From Nicotiana tabacum (lineage: Eukaryota > Streptophyta > Magnoliopsida > Solanales > Solanaceae): a stretch of DNA of 64,000 nucleotides. The stretch covers positions 38,048,758-38,112,757 of the forward strand of contig NC_134080.1 of NCBI RefSeq assembly GCF_000715075.1. Reading direction: 5' to 3'. Shown in pieces: positions 1-10,784 of the stretch (the first letter of the stretch is position 1; each line of letters begins with the position of its first letter). Both the position numbers and the translations under genes were made by a program. Below the pieces are notes generated by a model. That model was given only the letters and a program-made list of their open reading frames with translations, searched no databases and was not told where the DNA came from.

Positions 1-54
1 TGCAAATAGGAAAGGCAAACAACAACAAAACTCAACCGAAAGAATCGAATCAGA

Positions 55-1716
55 CATGGAAGACGATAATCTAAACAACAGGGACAACGTGAATGACCCA
101 AACAACAGAAACAACGCAAGTGATCCATCGATCGAGGTGTGGCACCTCTTGTGTTAGAAGCAACACTATATGACTAGTCACAACCCACAGCTAACAACTT
201 AGCAACTGTTATTGTAGTCGCTCAGATACAAGCAGACTCATTCCAGATCACAAATAACATGCTACATCTGTTGCAGAACAAGGGACTATTCTCTGGATCA
301 TACGTTGAAGATCCCCAACAGCATCTAAAGAACTTCCTCTCAATCTGTGCCACGCAGAGACAACACAATGTGACACCGAAAGCAATACGTTTGTTGTTTT
401 TTCTATTCTCAGTGACAGGAGCATCCCAAACCTGACATAATTTACTCTCTATCAACTCCATCACTACTTGGGAGGAATTAGTCAAATAATATTTGAGCAA
501 ATTTCATCCACCAAACAAGACTGCTTAACAAATTGATGAGATATTGAGCTTCAAACAGAGACCCACTGAGACGTTTCATGAAACGTGCGAGAGATTCAAG
601 GGTCTCCTGGTTACATGTCCACATTATGGTATTCCAGAGCAGATGTTGGGGCAGAGATTTTACATAGGTTTAGCAGATACTTTGAAAGCTAATATTGATG
701 CTTCAGCGGGTGGAGCATTTTTGAGCAAGACATTCAGAGAGTGCAAGATCCTACTTGACAAGATGGCACAAACTCAGGATGGACAACACGGAACGCTCCA
801 ATCACTCATGTGGTTCACTCAGTGGCTCTAGACCCAGCTAACTCCATAGTTGAAAATATGGCTACTTTGATACACAAATGAGCATCCTCACCAAAAAGGT
901 AGAAGAATCAGGTGAGAAGAAGCATGTACACATAGTTGATGCAACTAATGGGGGTCTATGCACATCATGCATTAATCATCTATATGTCTGTTCATGGAGT
1001 GTTGAAGGTGAGAATCAACAATATTAGGAGAACATGAATTATGTGGCCAACTACGGGGGACCGAGACCAGGTGGTCAGAATTGGGGTCAGCAGAATCAAC
1101 AATATAGACCATCTCAACAGCACTACAACAACAACAATAACATGGGGCTATGCGACCACAGGGGCAAATGGTGTCTTACCAAAGGCAACAAGGGTACAAC
1201 CAGCAAAATCAGCAGCAGGCTTATCAACAACCTCAATAACAACAAATTGTGAGACATGAAAATTGGTTTGCTAAACTCGAGGGTATGATGCAACAAGTGA
1301 TTGGGTCCATGGGAAAGCTAGCTGACAGAGTAGACTCACATGAGTCAGCGATTAAAAATATTGAGATCCAGCTAGGACAGATTTCCATGGCCCTAAATAA
1401 TCGTCCTCATGGGACGATACCTACAGACACACAAATCAATCTAAAAGAGCAGGGCCCGAAGCAGCTAATGGCAGTGAGTTTCCAACATAGTAGGGACTTA
1501 GATCTGGAGCAAGAAATTGCTCGTGATAGCATGCTGACTGAAACACTGGTGCCAGTACCCATTGAGATAGATGATTCAACAGGTTTAACTGAGGTGACGG
1601 TACAGAATGCGCAAGAGAACATCAACAAGGAAGATGTGGTTGAGAAAGAGACTGAAGCTGCACCGGAACCGACAGTAGAAGTAGTTCCTGAACAAGAGAA
1701 AAACATTGAACCTTAA
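55..1716 (+). pseudogene. Athila-type gag, broken
   Basis: Gag would form the virus-like particle and bind element RNA. The reading can be followed from an ATG at 55 (MEDDNLNNRDN) through a core with DPQQHLKNFL, TTWEELV and SFKQRPTETFHETCERFKGL, which match the retrotransposon gag domain of Athila elements. The longest open pieces are 544-831 and 1249-1716. Stops occur near 157, 435, 487 and 526, and there are frame changes around 840-1250. The middle (1034-1250) is Q/N-rich, and the C-terminal piece 1249-1716 has a coiled-coil-like start (KLADRVDSHESAIKNIEIQL) and an acidic tail. No CCHC knuckle was seen. Identification is firm; coding ability is lost. Confidence 0.8.
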
Positions 1717-4692
1717 AGACCCTCTAGCAGCTTGTCTCATGAATTTAGACGAAGCTAATGGTGAAGACTTGGCAGAGTGGGTACTTGCTCTTGAAGGCTA
1801 AGGTTTTTGGAAAAGGGAGCTGGAATTTGAGCCTTTGAACTTGGAGGAAAGAAAAACTCCTCCAGCTAAGTCGTCATTGGAAGAGCCACCAAAGCTGGAA
1901 CTGAAGCCATTTCCATCTCATCTCAGGTATGAATTCTTAGGACCTGAGTCAACTCTACCTGTTATTATCTCATCCAATTTGTTAGATGTGCAGGCAAAAC
2001 AGTTTTTGCAGGTACTAACTAAGTGCAAAACTGCAATTGGGTAGACCATTGCAGACATTAAGAGGATCAACTCGGTCTTCTGTATGCATAAGATTCTGCT
2101 AAAAGATGGGCACGAACCTTCTAGAGAACATAAAAGAAGGATGAACCCCAACATGAAAGAAGTGGTGAAAAAGGAAGTGATCAAATAGTTAGATGCGGAT
2201 CTCTGACAACAACTGGGTTAGCCCAGTGCAGTGTGTATCGAAAAAGAGAGGTATGACGGTAGTGAAAAATGAGAAGAATGAGTTGATCTCTACTCGGACA
2301 GTTATAGGATGGTGAATCTGTATGGAATACATGAAGTTGAACTTAGCCACCAGGAAGGACCACTTCCTACTGCCATTCATTGATCAAATGCTAGATAGAT
2401 TGGCAGAGAGGTCTCACTTTTGCTTCCTGGATGGGACTCGGGTATAATCAAATTTCCATTGCCCCAGAAGATAGAGAGAAAACGCCGTTCACCTGCCCTT
2501 ATGGAATCTATGCTTTTCGACGAATGCCATTTGGCCTATGCAATGCACCCGCCACATTCCAAACGTGCATGATGGCCATCTTCACAGATATGGTAGAGGA
2601 GATAATGGAGGTTTTCATGGATGGCTTCTCAGTGGTTGGGAATTCATACGATGATTGCCTTGTAAACTTGAGGCGAGTTTTGAAAAGGTGTATAGAGACT
2701 AATATAGTCTTGGGACACCTAGTGTCAAGTAAAGGTATTAAGATGGATCGTGCAAAAGTTGATGTGATAGAAAAACTTCCACCACCCACCTCAGTCAAAG
2801 CAATCAGAAGTTTTCTTGGGCACGCAGGTTTCTATAGGAGATTTATAAAAGATTTTTCCAAAATTGCTAACCCCTTGTGTAAATTGCTTGAAAAAGATTA
2901 CTCTTTTTTGTTTTCTGATGACTGCAGGGTAGCTTTTGAGGAATTAAATAAGAGACTGGTGACATCACCTATCATAGTTGCCCCCTACTGGGAGCAACCG
3001 TTTGAGCTGATGTGTGATGATAGTGACTACACTGTGGGAGCAGTGCTTGGGTAGCGAAAAGATAAAATCATGCACCCAATATACTACGCAAGTAGGACAC
3101 TGAGTGGAGCCTAGCTAAATTACACTGTGACCGAAAAGGAGATACTGACAGTGGTGTTCGCATTTGACAAGTTCATATCTTACCTGATAGGCTCAAAGGT
3201 AACTTTTTATACTGACCATGCTGCTCTTAGGTACTTAATTGAAAAGAAGGAGTCAAAACTACACTTGATTCAATGGGTGCTACTGCTGCAAGAATTTGAT
3301 TTGGAGATCCGTGACCGAAAGGGAACGGAGAACCAAGTAACTGACCATTTATCTAGGCTGGAAGGAGCTGAAAAGAAGGTTGAGGTAGAAGAGATTCTGG
3401 AAACTTCTCCAGATGAACAACTACTAACAATGAGTCTCGAGGAAGCACCATGGTATGCAGACATTGCAAACTACCTGGCGAGCGGTATTGTTCCTTATGA
3501 CCTTTCTTCTGTTCAAAAGAAAAAGTTCTTTCATGATTGTCGTATGTATTATTGGGATGAGCCTTATCTGTTCAGGATTTGTACTGATAACATGATCCTG
3601 AGATATATCCCCGAGATATACCAGTCTTCTATTTTGCAGGCTTATCATGCGTCATCATATGGTGGGCACTTCGGGGGAGTGAGGACAGCTGCGAAAGTCT
3701 TGGAGTCAGGGTTCTGTTGGACAACACTATTCAAAGATGCACATCTATGGATAAAGGGTTGCGATGAATGCCAATGAACTGGGAACATTTCCCGCAGACA
3801 TGAGATGCCCATGAACCCAATTCAAGAAGTAGAAGTGTTTGATGTATGGGGGATCGACTTCATAGGGCCGTTCGTCAGCTCATATGGCAACAAGTACATA
3901 CTCGTCACTGTGGACTACGTGTCCAAATGGTTGGAAGCTGCAACACTCCCTACAAATGATGCAAATGGGGTAATTGGTTTTCTGAGAAAGAACATTTTCA
4001 CCCGATTTGGCATCCCAAGAACAATAATTAGTGACAAAGGCACTCACTTTTACAATCTAGCCTTTACTAAGTTGTTGGAGAAGTATGATGTACGCCACAA
4101 GGTGGCCACCCCATATCATCCAGAAACAAGCGGGCAAGTGGAAGTCTCAAATAGAGAAATAAAGAGTGTGCTGACAAAAATTGTGAATGCAACTAGAGCT
4201 GATTGGGCAAGGAAGTTAGAGGATGCACTATGGGCATATCAAACCGCTTTCAAAACTCCAATTGCCATGTCTCCATACTAATTGGTGTTTGGAAAGGTGT
4301 GTCATTTACCCGTAGAGTTGGAACATAGAACTTGATGGGCATTGAGACAGTTGAATCTTGATAGTGAAGCAGCCAGAACAAGTAGAGTAACAGAATTGCA
4401 TGAGCTGGATGAGTTCAGGTATCACACTTTTGAGAGCACAAGATTATACAAGGAGAGAATAAAGATGATACATGACAGGAATATTATTAAGCGGAATTTT
4501 AAACCTGGAGATACGGTATTGCTATACAACTCGCATCTGAGATTGTTTCCGAGCAAATTGAAATCACGATGATCAGGCCCTTTCCGTGTGGTTGAAGTTT
4601 ACCCCATGGGAGCAGTAGAGATTTCTGCGAGTAATGAATCTCGGACATTTAGAGTAAATGGGTATAGACTAAAACATTACATGGGCATGTAG
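1717..4692 (+). pseudogene. Athila-type pol (RT, RNase H, integrase), protease deleted
   Basis: Pol would copy and integrate the element. From 1717 the reading resumes with [18 protein letters not shown], a segment that normally follows the protease; no DxGA protease motif precedes it, so the protease is deleted. RT spans about 2100-2760, with PFGLCNAPATFQ near 2527-2562 and the active site read as FMDGFSVVG near 2617-2643, where FMDD is expected. RNase H is about 2990-3350. Integrase has a zinc region near 3640-3775 and a core with [13 protein letters not shown] and QVEVSNRE, the DDE positions. Stops fall at 2042, 2312, 3052, 3112, 3775, 4279, 4333 and 4570. About 16 residues between CIETN and LGHLVSS are missing. 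The end is RLKHYMGM then a stop at 4692. Confidence 0.85.
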
Positions 4693-4774
4693 GAAGCAAA
4701 GAAAGTATCAATGACCTATTTGATCGAGCCTCCAAAGTTGTGCGTACCTTAAATGCGCTTATCTGCGTCGTGCT

Positions 4775-4880
4775 GAGACATTAAATCAGGCGTTTCATGG
4801 GAGTCAACCCATTGATTTGTTGTATTTGTCGTGCCACGGCATTGACTAAGGTGCTAGTTGGGAGGCAACCCAATGCGTAG
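4775..4880 (+). repeat. Twin hairpin repeats just after pol
   Basis: Two imperfect copies about 61 bp apart each begin with a CGTCGTGC or GTCGTGCC block and end in a hairpin. The hairpins are ATGGG/CCCAT (4797-4801 with 4808-4812) and TTGGG/CCCAA (4858-4862 with 4869-4873), each with a 6-base loop. The outer pair changes from A-T to T-A, so pairing is kept. A GGGAGGCAACCC block at this place is common in Athila elements. Confidence 0.6.
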
Positions 4881-5012
4881 TGACTTTAGTATAGTTAGAA
4901 TTTGTTATTTTGATTTTTGTAAGTACTAACCAGTGCAGGTGAGCTTGGGCAAGTGATAAGTCCATCAGACGCTGAAGGAATAGGTAAAAATTTGAGAAAT
5001 TTCGAGGCCTAG

Positions 5013-5157
5013 GAGCGCGACCGCGCAAAACGCATAGTATTCTGCCTCAGTTTTTTTCCCAAGAGTGCGGCCGCGCTCAGACTGCGCATATGGCAAAGTA
5101 TTCTGTTTCAGAAGCGCGGCCACGCTCGGACCGTGCTTGTACCGCGCTTGTACCGTT
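5013..5157 (+). repeat. GC-rich palindromic repeat cluster
   Basis: Three imperfect units carry CpG-dense palindromic blocks such as GCGCGACCGCGC, GTGCGGCCGCGCTC and GCGCGGCCACGCTC, each near an AGTATTCTG(C/T)(C/T)TCAG segment. They stand out sharply from the AT-rich surroundings. Related blocks occur inside the LTR at 8905-8995. Confidence 0.6.
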
Positions 5158-5458
5158 CCGCCTGCCACTTGAGTTTAAGCTAATTTTATTTATTTATTTA
5201 CTTCTTTTTATTAATTTTTTAGTTCTTTTAGTTGTAATATACTAACTTATCCCCCCCAAACCTGATATCTCTCTCCCTCTTCTAATCTACTCACGCCTAA
5301 ACCTAAACCCTCACTCCCAAATCAAAACACCCAACTCCTCTATTTCTTCCCAAAGAACCCCAACCATCATACTCCCTATTCACGATCAAATCGTAGACAA
5401 TCCACTCTCTTCTCTCATCTAACAATCTCTTCACCTGCCCTAACCACATCTCTACCAG
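5158..5458 (+). promoter_or_regulatory. T-rich then CT-rich leader upstream of the env-position ORF
   Basis: A T-rich stretch (5170-5250) is followed by about 190 bases of CT-rich DNA ending in a perfect splice donor. This resembles a plant promoter and 5' UTR, but no clear TATA box was identified. The promoter role is inference. Confidence 0.3.
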
Positions 5459-5817
5459 GTAAGATCCATTGTTTCAATTCTTGTTGGGATAATTGAGTTC
5501 TTGGTGATGTAGTAGTTTTTCTTTCTTTTCTTTAAGAGATTTTTATTTTTGTAGTGTGCTCTTGTATGCTAGTGGGTTTGTTGAGGTTTTTATAAATGTA
5601 TCTCTTAACATATGTGGGTGACATTGGGGTAATTATGGTGGAGTTTGGCTTATAAATTTGTTAATTGGGGAATCCGATAAATGGTGCATATAAAGTGTTT
5701 GTTAAAATGCCTCAGTGAGTTGCTAATGTAAATTGTGACCAATTGGGCGGATGAAGTCTGAGTAACCGCCTTTGGTTCACATCTCTTGTGTTTTGCTGAT
5801 GATGTTCTTGATTTTAG
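5459..5817 (+). other. Putative intron before the env-position ORF
   Basis: The donor CAG|GTAAGA at 5456-5464 is an ideal plant splice donor. A T-rich stretch ends in the acceptor ATTTTAG at 5811-5817, six bases before the ATG at 5823. The 359 bp between them is T-rich (long TTTT and TTGTG runs), like plant introns. Splicing would join a CT-rich leader to the ORF start. Confidence 0.5.
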
Positions 5818-5822
5818 GTACT

Positions 5823-6902
5823 ATGGCACCTCCCAAGAAACGTCGAAGCATATGTGCTTCATCTAGCGTCCAAGTTGGATCCTCTAAAGCACACGCTTCA
5901 GCTCCTGCTCGTCCTTATGATAGTAACAAGTTCGTCTCTGCCGTAGCTTAGGACGGTTTTGCTGATAAGGCACCCAAGAAACCAATACCGGAGAGGGGCA
6001 TGGATATAAGGTCGCTCCAATATGGCTGTCCCAACTTGTACAATGAGTTGGTTAGGCGTGGGCTGGAAATTTTCTTTGAAGAACCGGATGATGGAAATTT
6101 GATAGTTGTGCGCGAATTTTATGCCAACGTTAAAGAACATGTGAATGGTGTGGTCACAGTGCGCAAGAAGAATGTGGACGCCTCTGTTGAGGCTATTTGG
6201 AGAGCATATCGGTTGCCCGTATCTGTGGCAAAAATGGACAACTACTATGAAGCCTATGGTAGACGATACAATCAATGAGAGTTATTCTTTAAAATAATTT
6301 GTGTGCCTGGCAAGGAGATTGTGTGGATGAAACATGGGCGTAAGTTCCATTCAGCGGCACTCACCTTTGAAGGGAAGTGCTGGTTGTATGTCATCTACAA
6401 CCAACTGCTCCCATCCTCCAACACCACGGAAGTGAATGCTCCTCGAGCTGTATTGATTTGGTGTTTTATGAATAGTCACAATTTTGACGTGGCCAAGCTT
6501 ATTCATGAGGAGATGTTTAATCGTTGTCCGGTGAAGAGGTATGGTTTCTTCTTCCCTTCCCTAGTTACTAGGCTATGTCGAGAAGCTCGGGTTCCGAAAA
6601 ACTTGAGTGTGGATGGAAAAGTGCCGAAAAAGGCAAAGTTTCAAGCGGATAAGGTGACTACTGGGAAGGAGCCTGTGGCACCTGGTGGTGATGATAGTGA
6701 TGAATCAGATGCATCTGAGGAGGGAGAGGATGAGCAGGAGGAAGTGGGACCAGAGTCGCCCACCCATGAGCATGTTACAGAAGCTGCAAGACCATCTGGG
6801 GTCGGTCGGGTTACTCGGTTAGCAGCCTTAAAGCAAGAGATGGCAGGGATGCGTAACGCTGTCGCAGACTTGGGGATGCGAGTTGATACTTTGTCCATCT
6901 AG
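5823..6902 (+). pseudogene. Env-position ORF with putative plant transposon protein domain
   Basis: The start ATG at 5823 opens a basic N-terminus (MAPPKKRRS). One frame runs to 6902 with only two stops, at about 5949 and 6276. The middle part (FADKAPKKPIPERGM onward to about 6560) resembles the plant transposon protein domain found after pol in Athila elements. The C-terminal part has a strongly acidic D/S/E stretch (about 6690-6760) followed by a short coiled-coil-like end. No signal peptide or membrane segment is visible, so an envelope role is not supported by sequence. A candidate intron lies immediately upstream. Function is unknown. Confidence 0.65.
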
Positions 6903-8645
6903 AATGCTAAATCAGAAAAGAAAATCATGGGTTGGCTGCGTGCTTTGGGTCGGGCGTGTCACCTTGACCCTGGCACTGTCTTCGATCAAGACTGATCTCT
7001 CAGGAAAGTTCCTTTACCTCGCATTTATTTATTTCATATGACATGGGGACATGCCATCCTTTTAAGTGTGGGGTGATAAATCGTTTGTATGTTGTATATA
7101 TGTCGGAACATAGTTTCATTTTGGTCTTTAGTTAGTTTGATTTTAGTCCTTAGTTAGTTGTCTAAATATGTGATTCGACTTGTCCCGATGATGGATATCA
7201 CTCGACAGGTTTCTTGAGGGTCTAAGTCGATATAAAAAATAAAAATAAAACAGGAAAAAGAGAAGAAAAGATTTTATTTTGTAGGTAATGTATCAATTCC
7301 CCCTTGATTTTTCTTTGGACCGCGGTTCTTTTCCAAAGGTTTTGTTTGAACCGGGTGCGGTTAGTTTTTGTTATTTTTTTTATTTTTTAGGTACTTATGG
7401 GATATGAGCTGAGATAGAAAGAGAATATCTTAACATTGTTACGCCTTGAATACAATAGACACTTTAGTGTGACGCTTAGTCTCAGTTGTTGATTCTTGTT
7501 AGAGGGCCTTAAATTGTATGTTTTTAACTTGACTTAAGTACTCAGACGAGAGTGTTTTGATAAGCCAATCTGGAGTGAGTTATGTGCCATGTGTGTGTGA
7601 GATTTATTGTATTCTGTGCACTACATTTGATGCCTAGAATTTGCCCTGTGTGTTTGCAAAGCGATATAGTAGTTTTATTCAGTCTTGAAAGTGATATATG
7701 CATTTCTTTATTGAACCAGATATGTATATTTTATCCTCCTAATTGTTATGTACCATAGTTAAACCCTTTGAGCCTGTAATCATATTTCTTTGGCAACCAC
7801 ACTACAAGCTTCACCCAATTGTTTGAATGAATCATTTGTTTGAACCTTTTCACCTCCCGTAAGCACTTGAATTGTGATGAACTGGTAAAAGTTAAAGTGT
7901 AGGGTGGTTGGTTTGGCTTTTGAGTGGAACTAACAAAATAAGGAGAAAGGTGCACAGTTTTGAATAAGTAAGAGCCACTTGAATGGAAAAAGAAGAAGAA
8001 AATAGTTACATTATTGTGAAAATAAAAAAAATATAGTCTTTGATAAATAGTGGCTCTTGATTTAGTGTGCTTAAAGAAGCAGGGAGTTAATATATATTGA
8101 TGTAAAAGGTGGAGTCTTGGTTTGACATAAGTGTGAGGTTATGACTGTGAAAGTATATGTATTAAAGTGCTTAGGGAGGTGTAATCACTCTTATATCCAA
8201 ATGTAACCTACCCGTCCCTTAGCCTACATTACAACCAAATAAAGTCCTATTTGATCCTAGACTGAATGAGCTCGATTAGTAGAGTAGTATACTACGGGCA
8301 AGCCTATGGTGCATCTTTTGTGGTATATGAATGTTCTTTTTGAGAGTGAGTGAATTTTGTCTATTTGAGTTCCTAATTGTTCTGAATGTTTATTGCTTGT
8401 GGAACTACTCTCGTTTGCGATGTGATAGCACTTGATTCATAAAGGAAAGGTACATCTTGACCTCGGTGTAGAGTAAGTGAGTAAGTTAGGAATATTGCGC
8501 GGCATGTGAAGTCAACTCTTGAGGCAAATATATTACACTGCTGGACTCAATCCTTATGGTATGTTCTTGGTGTGATATGTTAGAGAAGTTGCTTAGTGAA
8601 GGAACCTCTGTAGAGTATGGTTGGTTGCTCGGGGACGAGTAATGG
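6903..8645 (+). other. Long 3' non-coding region of the Athila element
   Basis: No coding frame of note is present. It holds an internal copy of the polypurine 15-mer (7061-7075), a short tandem GGTCTTTAGTTAGTTTGATT-like duplication near 7120-7160, and AT-rich sequence. A long untranslated 3' region is usual for Athila. Confidence 0.6.
7061..7075 (+). repeat. Internal copy of the polypurine tract 15-mer
   Basis: TTTAAGTGTGGGGTG is identical to 8646-8660 at the 3' LTR junction and is followed in both places by a TGATAA block. Confidence 0.7.
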
Positions 8646-8658
8646 TTTAAGTGTGGGG
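8646..8658 (+). promoter_or_regulatory. Polypurine tract of the Athila element
   Basis: TTTAAGTGTGGGG lies immediately before the LTR start TG. It would prime plus-strand DNA synthesis. Confidence 0.65.
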
Positions 8659-9917
8659 TGTTGATAATCGGCTATATTAATGTAGTTTAGTGAACATTTA
8701 CACCCCAACTTAGCTATTTTTTATTGTTATATGAAGGTTAAATGACAACAAATGGCTCTAATTATGAATTTTGTGCTTTGCAGGAGCAAGTCTTGATTAT
8801 GAGGACATTGAACAGTGTTTGGAGCTAATTTGGAGCAAGGAAAGCAATCGGAGGTGAATGCGCGTGAAAGAAGAAGGAAAAAATAGAAAAACAATTGAAT
8901 TTCTTGAGCGCGGGCGCGCTCCAACCGCGCTCGTCAGGACGAATAGAACGTGATATGTGCGGCCCAAGCGCGGTCCAAGCGCAACCACGCTCGTCACCTC
9001 AAGGAACATTATTTCCAGGGGTAATTTCATAACTTCGGAACAACTCTCCTTTACATATAAGAAGCTCAGGTCGCCCAAATAGAGGGTATCAAGGTTTTTG
9101 AAGGATTATTGAAGGCAAGAAGAGGCAAGGTAGAAGATTCGACATAGAGTTTTACCTTTCTTCCTCTTGTTTTGATCATTAATGATGAATTTTACTATTG
9201 TGATTGTGAAAACGATTATGCGTAGCTAAACATTTAATCTAGGGTTTTGATGGAACCTCTTAGAGGATGAATTTTTGATATATTAATATAGATTTGCCTT
9301 AATAATTTCTCGGTTTGTTCAACTATATTATGATTGCTGTTAATTGAAGGGACCTCAATCGACTATACTTATTTAGTATGCATTACTCGGGAGAGAGTGT
9401 ATATTTAGATAGTTGTTGAAAAACATCACTCCTAACGTATATGAGGCATCAATACGAAGGGTTTAAAGGTGGGATTAGGGATAACGAAACCTTGGGTGCG
9501 ATCTAAGTGACCTGTAACTTTAGCCAGCTAGCGTAGCTCGGGAGAACTTGTCTAGTATGTTATTGTAATTACTCGGGAGAGAGTTACAACAGTCATAGTG
9601 CTCATGATCGATAGAGAAGACTTAAGTAAATTTGTAGCAAACATAGCGGAACGGATTCCGACAAGAGGGGAAATCATAACCTTAGACCATTATTATTCTT
9701 GCTTACAATCAGTCTATAGCTAGTCTTAATTTACTTCATTTTTATTACATAATATTTAGTTAATAAACACCCAAATTGTTAATCAAATATCTCTAACGAT
9801 TGAATACGTGAATTTCTGTGAGTCCAATAGTTGTGATTGATAGGTTAATTCCCTGTGGGATTCGACTCCGGACTTATTAATCGGAATATATTTGCAGCGA
9901 CAACTTTGTCTTTTTCA
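8659..9917 (+). repeat. Athila 3' LTR
   Basis: It starts TGTTGATAATCGG after the polypurine tract and ends TTTTTCA at 9917, about 1259 bp. The end contains the CCCTGTGGGATTCGACTCC block and TATATTTGCAGCGACAA, typical of Athila LTR 3' ends. A GC-rich palindromic cluster lies at 8905-8995. A TAAGG at 9918-9922 is the possible target duplication, but the matching 5' copy is outside the window. Confidence 0.65.
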
Positions 9918-9929
9918 TAAGGCATAGTC

Positions 9930-10724
9930 GTGATCAGATGCCCATCCTACTACTCAGCTTATCCCTTAGGTCTGCTATCCACTTGCATTGTCTAAAGAGA
10001 TATGTTTGTGTCTCCACCCATGTCTGATCACATAGGCAGCAACGTTGATCATCTACTTGAAACTCTACTCTCTGCATTCTTTCCTTGGTTAGTATATTGT
10101 TTTGACATGCTAGCCATACTATAAATCTCTATTTATGAAGCATAATTGTGCTCCATATTAGCTTAACTTCCCTTACTTTAGCCAGAGGTCCCAACATATA
10201 TTGATAGCTTCTAGACATGGAGTATTCTCCTGTTTTAGACAACATATATTTATCTCTTTGATACCATCCTGCCATTTGACTTTTGAGGGAGTTCAATTTC
10301 TTCCAATACCAGCTGCAGTCTCTTGTTGGAGTGTGTTCCCATATATTTTCCTTGTCCTTCATGTATATATTATTAACTCATTTTACCCATTGAATGTCTT
10401 TTTTTTTCTAGCTAATTTCCATAATAGTTTACTAATAGCAGCAATGTTCCATTTATAGCAGCCTTTGATGTTTAAACCTCCATACTGCTTTGGAATGCAA
10501 ACCATGTCCCATGCTACAAGGTTAACCTTCCTTTTGTCCTCAGTTGCACCCCATAGGAAGCCTCTGCATTTCTTATCAACTTGCTTGACTACACTTTGAG
10601 GCAATATGAACACTGCACTCGAGAAATTGTATATAGAGAACAAAGCTGCCATTACAATTTGCAATCTCCCAGCATATGAACAATTGCTTTGTATAAGCAG
10701 TGATTTTGTTTGTGATCTTACCAA
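9930..10724 (-). pseudogene. LINE ORF2 C-terminal part (post-RT and zinc-binding region)
   Basis: The piece 10383-10724 carries RLQIVMAALFSIYNF, CRGFLWGA and PKQYGGLNIKG, hallmarks of the region after RT in plant L1 LINEs. The piece 10129-10362 and the sequence down to about 9940 give LIWSTIMLHK and a CxxC-type reading near RCCLCDQTWVETQTYLF, matching the zf-RVT region. A frame change occurs near 10380. The reading ends at the Athila LTR junction. Confidence 0.7.
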
Positions 10725-10784
10725 CTAATTGCTTACAATCCATTTTGTTCCACTTCCTTGAAGTAAGTGGGAGGCTTAAGTACC

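Larger units (their letters stand above)
1..9917 (+). mobile_element. Athila-like Ty3/gypsy retrotransposon, 5' part outside window
   Basis: Order on the + strand is gag, pol (RT, RNase H, integrase), an env-position ORF after a long spacer, a long 3' non-coding region, a polypurine tract and a 3' LTR. This order, the FMD-type RT active-site region, the GGGAGGCAACCC hairpin after pol and the 'putative plant transposon protein' ORF are typical of the Athila lineage. The 5' LTR and primer site lie left of the window. Every ORF is broken by stops and the protease is missing, so this is a dead copy. Its right end abuts LINE sequence directly. Confidence 0.85.

Noticed and set aside
5823..6902. 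Envelope glycoprotein
   Set aside because: Position fits, but no signal peptide, transmembrane segment or cysteine pattern is visible.
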